From: Mycolicibacterium moriokaense
Lineage (GTDB): Bacteria > Actinomycetota > Actinomycetes > Mycobacteriales > Mycobacteriaceae
Assembly (NCBI RefSeq): GCF_003347205.1
Contig: NZ_QQBJ01000002.1
Span: forward strand, 62,001 to 126,000
Direction of reading: 5' to 3'
Length of the DNA: 64,000 nt
Shown here piece after piece: positions 10,457 to 19,823 of the stretch (its first letter is position 1; the number at the start of each line of letters is the position of its first letter). The notes under the pieces were generated by a model, which searched no databases, was not told where the DNA came from, and worked only from the letters and a program-made list of their open reading frames with translations. The position numbers were made by a program, and so were the translations under genes.

Positions 10457-11668
10457 ATGTGGCGCCAACCCAAGGCCGTCTGGGCCGTCGCGTTCGCCTC
10501 TGTCGTCGCCTTCATGGGAATCGGCCTCGTCGACCCGATATTGAAGCCGATCGCCGACAACCTCAACGCCTCACCGTCGCAAGTGTCACTGCTGTTCACC
10601 AGCTACATGGCGGTGATGGGCGTGGCCATGCTCATCACCGGCGTGGTGGCCAGCCGGATCGGCCCCAAGCGCACACTGCTGCTCGGCCTGGTGGTGATCA
10701 TCGCGGGCGCCGGGCTGGCCGGCATGTCGGACACGGTGCTGGGCATCGTCGGCTGGCGTGCGCTGTGGGGGCTGGGCAACGCGTTGTTCATCGCGACGGC
10801 ACTGGCCACCATCGTCAACTCGGCGCGGGGATCGGTCGCCCAGGCGATCATCCTCTACGAGGCAGCGCTGGGCCTCGGTATCGCTGTCGGCCCGCTGGTC
10901 GGCGGAGTGCTCGGCTCGATCTCATGGCGCGGCCCGTTCTTCGGGGTGTCGGCGCTGATGGCGATCGCACTGGTGGTGACGGCGTTCCTACTGCCGGCGA
11001 CGCCGCGCGCCGAACGCGCCACCACCCTCGCTGATCCGTTCCGCGCTCTGCGCCACCGCGGGCTGCTCGGGGTGGGCATCACCGCCCTGCTGTACAACTT
11101 CGGCTTCTTCACCCTGCTGGCCTTCACACCGTTCCCACTCGACATGAGCGCCCACCAGATCGGGCTGATCTTCTTCGGGTGGGGCCTGGCGCTGGCCTTC
11201 ACCTCGGTCGTGGTCGCGCCGCGGCTGCAACACCGATTCGGCACGGTGTCAACGCTTTTGGTGAATCTGTTGGCGATGACGACGACCCTGGTCGTGATGG
11301 CGCTCGGCACCGACAGCAAGGCCGTGCTGGCGGCGTGTGTGGTGGTCTCGGGCCTGTTCATCGGCATCAACAACACGTTGATCACCGAAACCGTGATGAA
11401 GGCGGCGCCGGTCGAGCGCGGCGTGGCATCTGCTGCATACAGTTTCGTGCGCTTCTCCGGAGCGGCGGTGGCGCCGTGGATCGCCGGTGTTCTGGGCGAG
11501 CAGGTCAGCGTGCACCTGCCGTTCTGGGTGGGCGCGGTTGCCGTGCTGCTCGCCGCCGGTGTGCTGGCGATGACCCGTCGTCACCTGACAGGCATCGACG
11601 CCGAGGAGACGGATCTCGACGAGATCACCGACCACGCGGAGTCGGTCACCGTCGGCAGCGACACGTGA
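10457..11668 (+). CDS. MFS transporter (drug efflux type)
   Basis: A 403-residue protein with about 12 hydrophobic segments. Between helices 2 and 3 it has the MFS loop, seen as GVVASRIGPKRTLLLGL around residue 65. The overall pattern resembles 12-helix drug:H+ antiporters of the inner membrane. It is cotranscribed behind the MarR gene, which supports an inducible efflux role. The stop codon at 11666-11668 abuts a palindromic intergenic repeat that may serve as terminator. No substrate can be assigned. Confidence 0.85.
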   Translation: MWRQPKAVWAVAFASVVAFMGIGLVDPILKPIADNLNASPSQVSLLFTSYMAVMGVAMLITGVVASRIGPKRTLLLGLVVIIAGAGLAGMSDTVLGIVGWRALWGLGNALFIATALATIVNSARGSVAQAIILYEAALGLGIAVGPLVGGVLGSISWRGPFFGVSALMAIALVVTAFLLPATPRAERATTLADPFRALRHRGLLGVGITALLYNFGFFTLLAFTPFPLDMSAHQIGLIFFGWGLALAFTSVVVAPRLQHRFGTVSTLLVNLLAMTTTLVVMALGTDSKAVLAACVVVSGLFIGINNTLITETVMKAAPVERGVASAAYSFVRFSGAAVAPWIAGVLGEQVSVHLPFWVGAVAVLLAAGVLAMTRRHLTGIDAEETDLDEITDHAESVTVGSDT

Positions 11669-11669
11669 C

Positions 11670-11712
11670 TTCGGCGTGCGCAGTCGCGCTCAGCGCAACC
11701 AGCCACGCCGAA
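11670..11712. repeat. TTCGGCGTG palindromic element, copy 1
   Basis: Arms TTCGGCGTG (11670-11678) and CACGCCGAA (11704-11712) are exact reverse complements, and the inner part (GTCGCGCT / AGCGCAAC) partly continues the stem. It begins at the stop codon of the MFS gene and separates it from a convergent gene. Related copies occur at 28318, 39954 and 50535. Probably a bidirectional terminator and/or a REP-like dispersed repeat. Confidence 0.65.
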
Positions 11713-11726
11713 ACCGCAAAGGGTCG

Positions 11727-12461
11727 CTACCAGGCGACCGTGCCGATGAGCGAGCCCACCAGATAGGTGGCCGCGATCGCGATCGCGCCGAAACTCAGCT
11801 GCCGCAGCGACGCCCACCACACCGGCTTACCGGTGAACCGCGCCGCCACTCCGCCGGCGATGAGCAGGCCGACGCCGCCGAATACCAGCCCGGTCCACAG
11901 CGTTTCGTAGCCGAGCAGATACGGAATCAGCGGCACGATCGCGCCGATCGCGAACAACACGAACGACGACCCCGCAGCCACCCAGGGCGACGGCTTCTCG
12001 CTCGGGTTGACGCCCAACTCCTGTGCCACGTGCAGGTTCAGGGCGCGGTCCTGGTCGCGGTGGATCTCCGCAGATGCCTTCTCCGCGGTCTCGGGCGTCA
12101 TGCCCATCTCGACGAACATCCAGACCAGTTCGGTTTCCTCGGCCTCCGGTTGCGTGGTCAACGCACGCCGCTCCAGCCGGACCTCGGCGTCGATCTGTTC
12201 GTTGGCGGTGGTGACCGAGGTGTATTCGCCGAGCGCCATCGAGAACGCGCCCGCCAGCAGTCCGGCGACGCCGCTGAGCACGACGGTGTGGGCGCTCGCG
12301 CTCGCCGCGACACCGGCGATCAGGGCCGTGTTGCTGACCAGACCGTCCATCGCGCCGAACGTCGCGGCGCGCAGCCAACCACCCGACACATCGCTGTGCC
12401 GGTGATGTGGGATGTGCGGCATTCCGGTCGGTGACGCCGGCGCCTCTTCTGCCTCGGCCAT
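11727..12461 (-). CDS. VIT1/CCC1 family metal transporter
   Basis: A protein of about 244 residues of the vacuolar iron/manganese transporter family. The N-terminus has a His-rich start (HIPHHRHSD) and the conserved first-helix region FGAMDGLVSNTALIAG. The next segment, AGAFSMALGEYTSVTTANEQ, is the family's metal-path helix. A central acidic helix pair and two C-terminal membrane helices complete the fold. The family moves Fe2+ or Mn2+ out of the cytosol. ATG 12461 is preferred over GTG 12467 because GGTGG lies just upstream. It converges on the MFS gene. Confidence 0.87.
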   Translation of the reverse strand: MAEAEEAPASPTGMPHIPHHRHSDVSGGWLRAATFGAMDGLVSNTALIAGVAASASAHTVVLSGVAGLLAGAFSMALGEYTSVTTANEQIDAEVRLERRALTTQPEAEETELVWMFVEMGMTPETAEKASAEIHRDQDRALNLHVAQELGVNPSEKPSPWVAAGSSFVLFAIGAIVPLIPYLLGYETLWTGLVFGGVGLLIAGGVAARFTGKPVWWASLRQLSFGAIAIAATYLVGSLIGTVAW

Positions 12462-12563
12462 TACCACCGATTCAACGCCATGCCTTCAACCAGGTCTAGC
12501 CAGGTTTGCCTACGTTTCCTGCATCACAGTTTCCGCGGCGCGGCTACGGGCTACCGTCGAAGT

Positions 12564-14546
12564 ATGACCACGACTGCGGAGCATCTACGCAACACACTGG
12601 ACGGCCGTTGGCGCGACGTGAAGAACAAGATGCGGCAGGACCTGTCCACGGAGATCTTCAAACCTCACTACACCCCGAACACCGTCATCGCCCGCACGAA
12701 GGTGGCGGAGCAGTTGAAGATCATGGCCGCGCAGGGCGCCGCCGAGGACGGCTTCAAGAAGGAGCACGGCGGCAACGGCGACGTGGGTGCAGCGGTCACC
12801 CAGATCGAGATGCTGGCGATGTCCGACCTGTCGCTGATGGTGAAGGCGGGCGTGCAGTGGGGCCTGTTCGGCGGCGCCATCGAAAACCTCGGCACCGAAC
12901 GCCACCACCAGAAGTACGTCCAGAAGATCATCGACCTGGAGCTGCGGGGCTGCTTCGCGATGACCGAGACCGGCCACGGCAGCGACGTGCAGGCCATCGA
13001 GACCGTCGCGACGTACGACGCGTCGACCCAGGAGTTCGTCGTCGACTCCCCCACCCGCACCTCCCGCAAGGACTACATCGGCGGCGCCGCCCAGACCGCC
13101 CAAGTGGCAGCCGTTTTCGCCCAACTGATCACCAGTGAAGACGGCAAGGACGTCAACCACGGGGTGCACTGCCTGGTGGTGCCGATCCGCGACGACGACG
13201 GCAACGACCTGCCGGGCGTGACGACGTCGGACTGCCACTACAAGGGCGGCCTGCCGGGCGTCGACAACGGACGCATCCAGTTCGACCACGTCCGCGTCCC
13301 CCGCGAGAACCTGCTGAACAAGTACGCCGACGTCGCCGAGGACGGCACCTACACCTCGCCGATCGACAATCCGAACCGCCGCTTCTTCACGATGCTGGGC
13401 ACGCTGATCCGCGGCCGGGTCACCGTGGGCGGCAGCGCGGGCGCGGCGGCGCGGGTGGCGCTGGACATCGCGACCCGATATGCGTTGGAGCGCAGGCAGT
13501 TCTCCGCCCCCGACGACCAGGACGAGACGCTGATCATGGACTACCTGGTGCACCAGCGCCGGTTGTTCCCCTTGATCGCCAAGTCGTATGCATTGCAGTT
13601 CGCCCAGAACGAGCTCGTCGCGAAATGTCACGAGATGCAGACATCGGACGACCCGGACGCCGAGGAACAGCGCGAGCTGGAGTCGCGCGCCGCGGGCCTG
13701 AAGGCCGCGAACACCTGGCATGCCACCACCGCCATCCAGGAGGCACGCGAAGCGTGCGGTGGCGCAGGCTATCTCGCCGAGAACCGGCTGATCGCGCTCA
13801 AGGCGGACACCGACGTGTTCACCACGTTCGAGGGCGACAACCACGTCCTGACGCAGCTGGTGGCCAAGGAGCTACTGACCGCCTACGCCGACGACATCAA
13901 GGGCATGAGCCCCGTGGAGTGGGTGCGCTTCGCCGCCAACTTCGCCGGTGAGCGGGTGCTCAAACGCACTGCGGCCGAGACGATCATGCAGACCATCCTG
14001 GATACCCGGCAGGACAACGAGGAAGAGGGCAGCCTCTTCAACCGCGGCACGCAGGTCAAGATGTTCGAGGACCGCGAGGAGTACATGCTCGCGACGGTGG
14101 CGCGCCGGCTGCAGGGAAAGTCCAAGGAAATGAGCGCATTCGATGCGTTCAACTCCGTTCAGGACCACGTGCTGCACACCGCGCAGGCGCACATCGACCG
14201 GATCGTGCTGGAGGCGTTTGTCGCCGGCATCGACTCGTGTGAGGACGACGAGGCCCGCAAGATCTTGAACCTGGTGTGCGACCTCTACGCATTGTCGGTG
14301 ATCGAGGCGGACAGGGCGTGGTTCATGGAACACCGCTTCCTGTCCAGCGAGCGGGCCAAGGCCGTCACCCGCGGAATCAACGAACGGTGCCGCAATCTGC
14401 GTCCGCACGCCGAACTGCTGGTTGACGGCTTCGGGATTCCCGAGCAGTTGCGTTATGCGGAAATGCTGCACCCGGAGAACATTCCTGACGCCGACGAGCA
14501 GCGCGAGAAGGACGCGACGGCCGAAGGCACCATCGAGCCGAAATAG
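12564..14546 (+). CDS. Acyl-CoA dehydrogenase, acyl-CoA oxidase-like
   Basis: A 660-residue flavoenzyme, far longer than ordinary ~380-residue acyl-CoA dehydrogenases. Motifs resemble peroxisomal acyl-CoA oxidases: CFAMTETGHGSDVQAIET (residues about 130-150), the flavin/acyl binding region, and TFEGDNHVLTQLVAKELL (around residue 425). The C-terminal ~200 residues form an extra helical domain, as in oxidases. It should carry out the first alpha-beta oxidation step on an acyl-CoA using FAD. Whether electrons go to ETF or to O2 is unresolved. ATG 12564 lies in a good context; upstream in-frame codons do not look coding. Confidence 0.85.
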   Translation: MTTTAEHLRNTLDGRWRDVKNKMRQDLSTEIFKPHYTPNTVIARTKVAEQLKIMAAQGAAEDGFKKEHGGNGDVGAAVTQIEMLAMSDLSLMVKAGVQWGLFGGAIENLGTERHHQKYVQKIIDLELRGCFAMTETGHGSDVQAIETVATYDASTQEFVVDSPTRTSRKDYIGGAAQTAQVAAVFAQLITSEDGKDVNHGVHCLVVPIRDDDGNDLPGVTTSDCHYKGGLPGVDNGRIQFDHVRVPRENLLNKYADVAEDGTYTSPIDNPNRRFFTMLGTLIRGRVTVGGSAGAAARVALDIATRYALERRQFSAPDDQDETLIMDYLVHQRRLFPLIAKSYALQFAQNELVAKCHEMQTSDDPDAEEQRELESRAAGLKAANTWHATTAIQEAREACGGAGYLAENRLIALKADTDVFTTFEGDNHVLTQLVAKELLTAYADDIKGMSPVEWVRFAANFAGERVLKRTAAETIMQTILDTRQDNEEEGSLFNRGTQVKMFEDREEYMLATVARRLQGKSKEMSAFDAFNSVQDHVLHTAQAHIDRIVLEAFVAGIDSCEDDEARKILNLVCDLYALSVIEADRAWFMEHRFLSSERAKAVTRGINERCRNLRPHAELLVDGFGIPEQLRYAEMLHPENIPDADEQREKDATAEGTIEPK

Positions 14547-14598
14547 CGTGGCCCGGTAGGCGTCATCACACGACGACGCCTACCAGTGCGCGCCCACC

Positions 14599-14988
14599 TC
14601 AGCCCGCGGCCAACTGCTTCTTGCCGTAGATGCGTTCCATCAGGGACGTGTCCCCGTGCATCTCGGCGCGGATGGTCTTGCCGTCGCGGAGCGTGAAGAC
14701 GTCGGCGTCCTCGCCGGTCTCGCCGTCGACCGTCACGTCGGTGATGGCCACGACGGTGTCGCCCTCGGCGATCAGCCTCTTCAATTTCACGGTCAGCGAC
14801 CGCTCGGCCAACCGGCCCATGTACTCCATCACCTCGGCCTTGCCGTGGAAGGTGCCGCTGACCATGCTGTCGCCCGGCTGCACCCATTCGACGTCGTCGG
14901 CGAACAGGTTCATCACCGTTTCGATGTCACCGGCGGAGAACGCTGCGTAGCCCTGCTCGATGAGTTTCTTGTTTTCTTGCTCGGACAC
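14599..14988 (-). CDS. SnoaL/NTF2-like protein
   Basis: A 129-residue single-domain protein of the nuclear transport factor 2-like superfamily (SnoaL, ketosteroid isomerase-like). It has an N-terminal helix pair (AAFSAGDIETVMNLFADDVEWVQPG) followed by a curved sheet (GDTVVAITDVTVDGETG). GTG 14988 was chosen over ATG 15012 because AAGGGGG lies about 9 bases ahead of it. It converges with the acyl-CoA dehydrogenase gene. The family includes isomerases, hydrolases and non-enzymatic ligand binders, so no reaction is assigned. Confidence 0.8.
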   Translation of the reverse strand: MSEQENKKLIEQGYAAFSAGDIETVMNLFADDVEWVQPGDSMVSGTFHGKAEVMEYMGRLAERSLTVKLKRLIAEGDTVVAITDVTVDGETGEDADVFTLRDGKTIRAEMHGDTSLMERIYGKKQLAAG

Positions 14989-15308
14989 TGTGAGGACCCC
15001 CTTCGTGCGCATCCGATATTCCGGCCGCGTGCGGACAGGCCCGCTCGCGGCAGATACCAGTGTCGACCTCGGTTGGTCGCGAAATTAGAAGATTTGCACC
15101 GTCGATTTGGCCTCTATTGCGTGTGCAAGGAGGTGTTAGGCGATCCTTGCCGGCTGCGCGGTCAAGCGATCCAGGATTCAGCCGATCCGCTTGCCTGGCG
15201 GATAGCCGAACCTTGCGTCCGACAAGGGAAATCTGGCTTCCGGGCGATTCCCGAGGCACGCCTGACGACGGAGCATTTTCCTCACCAGACCGCATATGAG
15301 GAGTCATC
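14989..15308. other. Intergenic region between divergent genes
   Basis: 320 bases lie between the SnoaL-like gene and the secreted protein gene, with no convincing gene. The stretch 15080-15130 is unusually AT-rich for this genome and could hold the divergent promoters. GAGGAG (15298-15303) is the ribosome binding site for the ATG at 15309. The long leader could contain regulatory RNA, but I recognise no known riboswitch. Confidence 0.4.
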
Positions 15309-15743
15309 ATGACGACATCGACCCGCACCACGCGCAGCCGCATCGTGTACGCGGCGATGCTCGCCGGCGCAGTGGCTGTTCTGGCCGTCCCGACCGTCGA
15401 ATTCACCGCCGTGGCAACCGCGCAGCCTGCCAGTGATACGTGGGACCTCGATGAATACGAGAAGTGCATGAACGCCTTTCCCTATGACGGGGAGACGACC
15501 ACATGGCAGCTGATCGAAGATCAGAAGGATTACTGCTGCCGGGAAACCGGCGGCGTGGTGGATCCGGGGCAGGAGCCCGAACACTGCCGTGCGCCGTCGG
15601 GTGACACCAAGGGCTCGCGGCAGCTTCCGGGCGGCGTTCGGGTTCCGTCGGATCTCGCCGTGGTGACACAGGAGCCGTCGGCTCCGATTCATGGGGCATC
15701 CGATATCGCGACCGCGCAGACGCTGACTCAAGCGCCCGGCTGA
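15309..15743 (+). CDS. Small secreted protein, unknown function
   Basis: A 144-residue protein. Basic residues at the start and a hydrophobic stretch (residues 12-28) ending near ATAQPA form a Sec-type signal peptide, so the product is probably exported. The mature part has four cysteines, including an adjacent pair in DYCCRETGG, and no domain I recognise. Similar small exported proteins are frequent in mycobacteria. A strong GAGGAG ribosome binding site precedes the ATG. Confidence 0.65.
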   Translation: MTTSTRTTRSRIVYAAMLAGAVAVLAVPTVEFTAVATAQPASDTWDLDEYEKCMNAFPYDGETTTWQLIEDQKDYCCRETGGVVDPGQEPEHCRAPSGDTKGSRQLPGGVRVPSDLAVVTQEPSAPIHGASDIATAQTLTQAPG

Positions 15744-15765
15744 TCGCCGACGCGAAAACTAGTTG

Positions 15766-15838
<73 letters not shown>

Positions 15839-15986
15839 TTGCCCTGCCCGCGGGCTTCCGCCCCGGGCCGAGGGTTGACTTTAGCTTACCCGCGGGGCGG
15901 CCCGCCAATACCGTCCCGGCCCGGCGCGCACCCCGTGCGGTGAGGCAGGATGGGTACCGTCACACCGTTCATCTGGAAGGGGCACT

Positions 15987-16241
15987 GTGTTCCGGTATGT
16001 CGCCGCACTGGCCGTCGGCTACGTGTTGGGTACGAAGGCCGGCCGGCGCCGCTATGAGCAGATTGCGGGCACCTATCGCGCGGTGACCGAGAGCCCAGCG
16101 GCCAAGGCCGTGATCACGGCTGGGCGCCGCAAGATAGCCAACCGGGTGTCGCCCGATCCGGAAATGGTGACGTTGACGCCGATCGACGGCGAAACCGAGG
16201 TACTCAACCCGCGACGCACGCGGGCGGCCGACAAGCGCTAG
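15987..16241 (+). CDS. Conserved small mycobacterial protein (Rv2342-like)
   Basis: An 84-residue protein with one N-terminal hydrophobic segment (FRYVAALAVGYVLGTKAG) followed by a basic stretch and an amphipathic helix. The GxxxGxKAG pattern resembles YtxH-type small membrane-associated proteins. The GTG start is preceded by GGAAGGGG. Its place beside dnaG matches Rv2342. It converges with the next gene, overlapping by 4 bases. Function unknown. Confidence 0.75.
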   Translation: MFRYVAALAVGYVLGTKAGRRRYEQIAGTYRAVTESPAAKAVITAGRRKIANRVSPDPEMVTLTPIDGETEVLNPRRTRAADKR

Positions 16242-16528
16242 TTGACGCCGCTGGTGAAGCTCTGGCCGGGCAGCAGGCCGCCGTTCTGGTAATTGCTGGG
16301 GCCGTAGATGCCCCACGGCGTGCCGCCGGTCACCGGCTGGCCGTTCGAGTAGCCCAGGCACTGGCCGTCTTCTTGATTGCCGAACCACGCGAGGCATTGG
16401 CCCGGGCCCGCCTGGTAGTCCTGCGGCGCAGACATCGACACAGCAGTCGCCGCGATTACCGGTCCCGCCGCTGCGGCCACCGCGAAGGCGCTGACAGCGA
16501 TCACCCGACGAGTCTTTTTCGAAGCCAC
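16238..16528 (-). CDS. Small secreted protein, unknown function
   Basis: About 96 residues. A basic start (SKKTRR) followed by a hydrophobic stretch to about residue 32 is a signal peptide. The mature region (PQDYQAGPGQCLAWFGNQ onward) is rich in Gly, Asn and Gln, has two cysteines, and ends in GVN. I prefer GTG 16528 because AAAGG lies 7 bases upstream, but GTG codons at 16531 and 16543 are possible. Short exported proteins of this type are widespread in mycobacteria without known function. Confidence 0.65.
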   Translation of the reverse strand: MASKKTRRVIAVSAFAVAAAAGPVIAATAVSMSAPQDYQAGPGQCLAWFGNQEDGQCLGYSNGQPVTGGTPWGIYGPSNYQNGGLLPGQSFTSGVN

Positions 16529-16585
16529 CACGTTGCCTTTCACCAGAGTGCCCGACGCGTGTACACCATAGCCGGTGATGCGCGG

Positions 16586-18484
16586 TTACGCAGTAAGGTC
16601 GTCGCCGCTGGCCTGTTCGAGCAGGCTGCGGCGATACGCCTCCATCGCGACCAGGTCGCCGAAAAGGGCGTGATATTCGTCGCCCTGCTCCACCGGCGAC
16701 ATCCGCTGCAGCTTGGACTTCACCTCGGCGATCTGGCGGCCGACGGCCACCTCCTGCAACCGGGCCAGCACCCCGCTGATGTAGCGCGTCAGCTTGTCGT
16801 CGTCGTCGACATTCACCGATTCCACGCTGAGCTCGTTGACCAGGCTCGCGGCCGCGTCCGAGCCGGTCTGCTGACGGACGGCCTCGATCCACTCCGCACC
16901 CGATACCCCCGCGGAGGTGCCCCCCGCTGCGGCGATCGCGGCGCGCACCGCCGAGTACCCCGGATGCGTGAAGCTCTCCGGCGTCAGGGCGTCGAACACC
17001 GGACCCGCCAGCGCCGCATACTGCAGCGCCGATTTCAGCGCTTCCCGCTGCGGCCACAGCGTCGGGTCGCGCGGGTCCGGCCGGGCCACCGCGTTGGCCT
17101 CGACCGCGCCCGCCGCCCTGGGCCGCGTCTGCGCCGACGATTGCCTGCCGCCGCCCTTGGACTGGTCCCGGACCCTGCCCACCACCTGGGCCACATCGTC
17201 CCAGCCGACCCAACCGGAGAGCTGTCGGGCGTATTCGTCCCGCAGCGTCGGGTCCTTGATCCGCGCCACCATCGGCACGCACCGACGCAGCGCGTCGACC
17301 CGCCCCTCGGCGTTGTCCAAATCGTGGTCGACAAGCGCAGTGCGAATCGCGAACTCGAACAACGGGGTTCGGCGTGCCACCAGGTCGCGCAGCGCCCCGT
17401 CGCCAGACTTCAGGCGCAGGTCGCACGGATCCATCCCGTCGGAGGCGACGGCGACGAACGACTGCCCGGCCAGATTCTGCTCACCGTCGAACGCCTTGAC
17501 CGCCGCAGCCCGTCCCGCCGCGTCACCGTCGAACACGTAGATCAGCTCACCGCGAAAGAACTTGTCGTCCATCATGAGTCGCCGCAGCATCGCCAGATGC
17601 TCGTCGCCGAACGCCGTGCCGCAGGACGCCACCGCGGTGGTCACCCCGGCCAGGTGCATGGCCATCACGTCGGTGTAACCCTCCACGACCACCGCCTGGT
17701 GAGCCTTGGCGATGTCGCGCTTGGCGTGGTCGAGCCCGAAGAGCACCGACGACTTCTTGTACAGCACGGTTTCGGGCGTGTTGACGTACTTCGCCTGGTT
17801 CTGGTCGTCGTCGAAAAGCCTGCGGGCGCCGAACCCGATGACCTCTCCGCTGGACACCTTGATGGGCCAGAGCAGCCTGCGGTGGAAGCGGTCCATCGGG
17901 CCGCGCCTGCCCTCCCGCGACAGCCCGGCCGCCTCCAGTTCTTTGAACTCGAAACCCTTGCGCAGCAGATGTTTTGTCAGCGAGTCCCAGCCCGACGGCG
18001 CGAACCCGCAACCGAAACGGCTCGCGGTGTCGGCGTCGAAGTTGCGGTCGAGCAGGTACTGGCGCGCCGGCGCCGCCTCATCCGACTTCAGCGCCTCGGC
18101 GTAGAACTGCTGCGCGGCGGCGTTGGCGGCCAGCAACCGGCTGCGGCTGCCCCGGTCGCGCTGCACGCTGGTGGCCGAACCCGTGTAGGTGACGGTGTAG
18201 CCGATCCGGTCGGCGAGCAGTTCGACGGCCTCGACGAAGTTGACGTGCTCGATCTTCTGCACGAAGGCATAGACGTCACCGCCCTCGCCGCAGCCGAAGC
18301 AGTGGAAGTGTCCGTGGTTGGGGCGCACGTGGAAGGACGGCGATTTCTCGTCGTGAAACGGACACAGGCCCTTCAGCGAGTCGGCGCCGGCGCGGCGAAG
18401 CTGGACATAGTCGCCGACGACGTCTTCGATGCGCACGCGTTCACGAATGGCCGCGATATCGCGATCAGGGATTCGGCCGGCCAC
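16586..18484 (-). CDS. dnaG: DNA primase DnaG
   Basis: A 632-residue replicative primase that makes RNA primers for the replisome. A CHC2 zinc ribbon at about residues 41-65 shows CPFHDEKSPSF and HCFGCGEGG. The TOPRIM catalytic core follows, with VVEGYTDVMAMHLAG and the metal-binding DGDAAGRAA. The C-terminal helicase-interaction region ends at QASGDDLTA. The GTG start lies 4 bases after the dgt stop, so dgt and dnaG form one unit, as in M. tuberculosis (Rv2344c-Rv2343c). Confidence 0.95.
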   Translation of the reverse strand: MAGRIPDRDIAAIRERVRIEDVVGDYVQLRRAGADSLKGLCPFHDEKSPSFHVRPNHGHFHCFGCGEGGDVYAFVQKIEHVNFVEAVELLADRIGYTVTYTGSATSVQRDRGSRSRLLAANAAAQQFYAEALKSDEAAPARQYLLDRNFDADTASRFGCGFAPSGWDSLTKHLLRKGFEFKELEAAGLSREGRRGPMDRFHRRLLWPIKVSSGEVIGFGARRLFDDDQNQAKYVNTPETVLYKKSSVLFGLDHAKRDIAKAHQAVVVEGYTDVMAMHLAGVTTAVASCGTAFGDEHLAMLRRLMMDDKFFRGELIYVFDGDAAGRAAAVKAFDGEQNLAGQSFVAVASDGMDPCDLRLKSGDGALRDLVARRTPLFEFAIRTALVDHDLDNAEGRVDALRRCVPMVARIKDPTLRDEYARQLSGWVGWDDVAQVVGRVRDQSKGGGRQSSAQTRPRAAGAVEANAVARPDPRDPTLWPQREALKSALQYAALAGPVFDALTPESFTHPGYSAVRAAIAAAGGTSAGVSGAEWIEAVRQQTGSDAAASLVNELSVESVNVDDDDKLTRYISGVLARLQEVAVGRQIAEVKSKLQRMSPVEQGDEYHALFGDLVAMEAYRRSLLEQASGDDLTA

Positions 18485-18488
18485 CGAA

Positions 18489-19751
18489 TCAGTCTAGAGC
18501 CGGTTCGAGGCGCTCCAATCGCCCTTCGGTGAACGACGCGATCTGGTCGATGACCACCCGCAGCCGCTCGCCGTCGTCGGCCGCCGCGTTGAACGCCGGT
18601 ACGAAAACGGGGTCCAGCGTGGCCGGCGCACCGGCCGACAGCCACTGCGCGACGCGGTGGACGCGGTCGCGCTGGCGGGCCTGCAGTTCCAGGTGCCGCG
18701 GGTCGGACATGATGAACTGCAGGGCCAGCACCTTCAACAGCGTCACCTCGGCGCGCACCAGCGCGGGTACCCGCAGGTCGGTGGTGTAGCGGACCAACGG
18801 CCCGGGCCCGGCCTCGGACCTGGTGGCCGCGATCGCCGCGGACGCGAACCGCCCGACCAGCTCACTGGTCAGCTTCTTCAACGCGACCGACGCCGCGAGT
18901 GTGGCGTCGTACTTGCCGACGGCCGCCACCATCGGCAGCTCGGACAGCCGCGCCGCCGCCGACACCAGCTCGTCGGCGGACAGCCCGCCGCCCATCCCGC
19001 TCGACGCCCCCAGCCTGCCCAGCTCGGCGGCGGCGTCGTCGTCGGCGAGAACCCGCATGTCGATGCGGCCGGACACCACTCCGTCCTCGACGTCGTGCAC
19101 CGAATACGCGACGTCGTCGGCCCAGTCCATCACCTGGGCCTCCAGGCACGGCCGAAACGCCGGCGCCCCGGTTCGCATCCAGTCCGCGGCCGCGACGTCG
19201 TCGCGGTAGAAGCCGAACTTGCCGCGGTCGGGAGTCCGCTGCCAGGGATACTTCGTGACCGCGTCCAGCGCCGCCCGGGTAAGATTGAGTCCCGCGCTCT
19301 GGTCTTGGGAGTCAAGGACTTTGGGCTCGAGCCGGGTGAGGATGCGGAAGTTCTGGGCGTTGCCCTCGAAGCCGCCGTGCGCATCGCTGATCTCGTTGAG
19401 CGCACGCTCTCCGTTGTGCCCGTAAGGCGGGTGTCCGATGTCGTGGGCCAGCCCGGCCATGTCGACCAGATCCGGGTCGCAGCCCAGCCCGATCGCCATC
19501 CCGCGGCCGATCTGGGCAACCTCCAGCGAGTGCGTGAGTCGGGTGCGCGGCGTGTCGCTCTGCCGTGGGCCGACGACCTGCGTCTTGTCGGCCAGCCGGC
19601 GCAGTGCCGCGCAGTGCAGCACCCTGGCCCTGTCACGGGCGAAGTCGGTGCGGTGTTCGGTGTCCGTGCCCGGCAGCGCGGCACCCTTCGGCGGTTCGAC
19701 CACCAGCCGCTGCCGGTCGAACTCGTCGTAGGGGTCGTTGTTCGTCGTCAC
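18489..19751 (-). CDS. dgt: Deoxyguanosinetriphosphate triphosphohydrolase
   Basis: A 420-residue HD-superfamily dNTP triphosphohydrolase that removes triphosphate from dGTP and adjusts dNTP pools. The [12 protein letters not shown] and [15 protein letters not shown] segments (residues about 68-115) supply the H...HD metal ligands. An EVKEL-type distal Asp is in [18 protein letters not shown] 19751 is the last start before the divergent promoter region and gives the usual length, but it lacks a clear ribosome binding site. It is the first gene of the dgt-dnaG unit. Confidence 0.92.
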   Translation of the reverse strand: MTTNNDPYDEFDRQRLVVEPPKGAALPGTDTEHRTDFARDRARVLHCAALRRLADKTQVVGPRQSDTPRTRLTHSLEVAQIGRGMAIGLGCDPDLVDMAGLAHDIGHPPYGHNGERALNEISDAHGGFEGNAQNFRILTRLEPKVLDSQDQSAGLNLTRAALDAVTKYPWQRTPDRGKFGFYRDDVAAADWMRTGAPAFRPCLEAQVMDWADDVAYSVHDVEDGVVSGRIDMRVLADDDAAAELGRLGASSGMGGGLSADELVSAAARLSELPMVAAVGKYDATLAASVALKKLTSELVGRFASAAIAATRSEAGPGPLVRYTTDLRVPALVRAEVTLLKVLALQFIMSDPRHLELQARQRDRVHRVAQWLSAGAPATLDPVFVPAFNAAADDGERLRVVIDQIASFTEGRLERLEPALD

Positions 19752-19823
19752 CGAGGCACAGTCTGCCAGGACTCTTCGCCGGTACCGGGTGTCTCGGCCT
19801 GCAGGCGCACTACATTGACGATC

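Noticed and set aside
14989-15308. Known riboswitch in the 320-base leader
   Set aside because: No recognisable conserved riboswitch core; only AT-rich patches and a ribosome binding site are visible.
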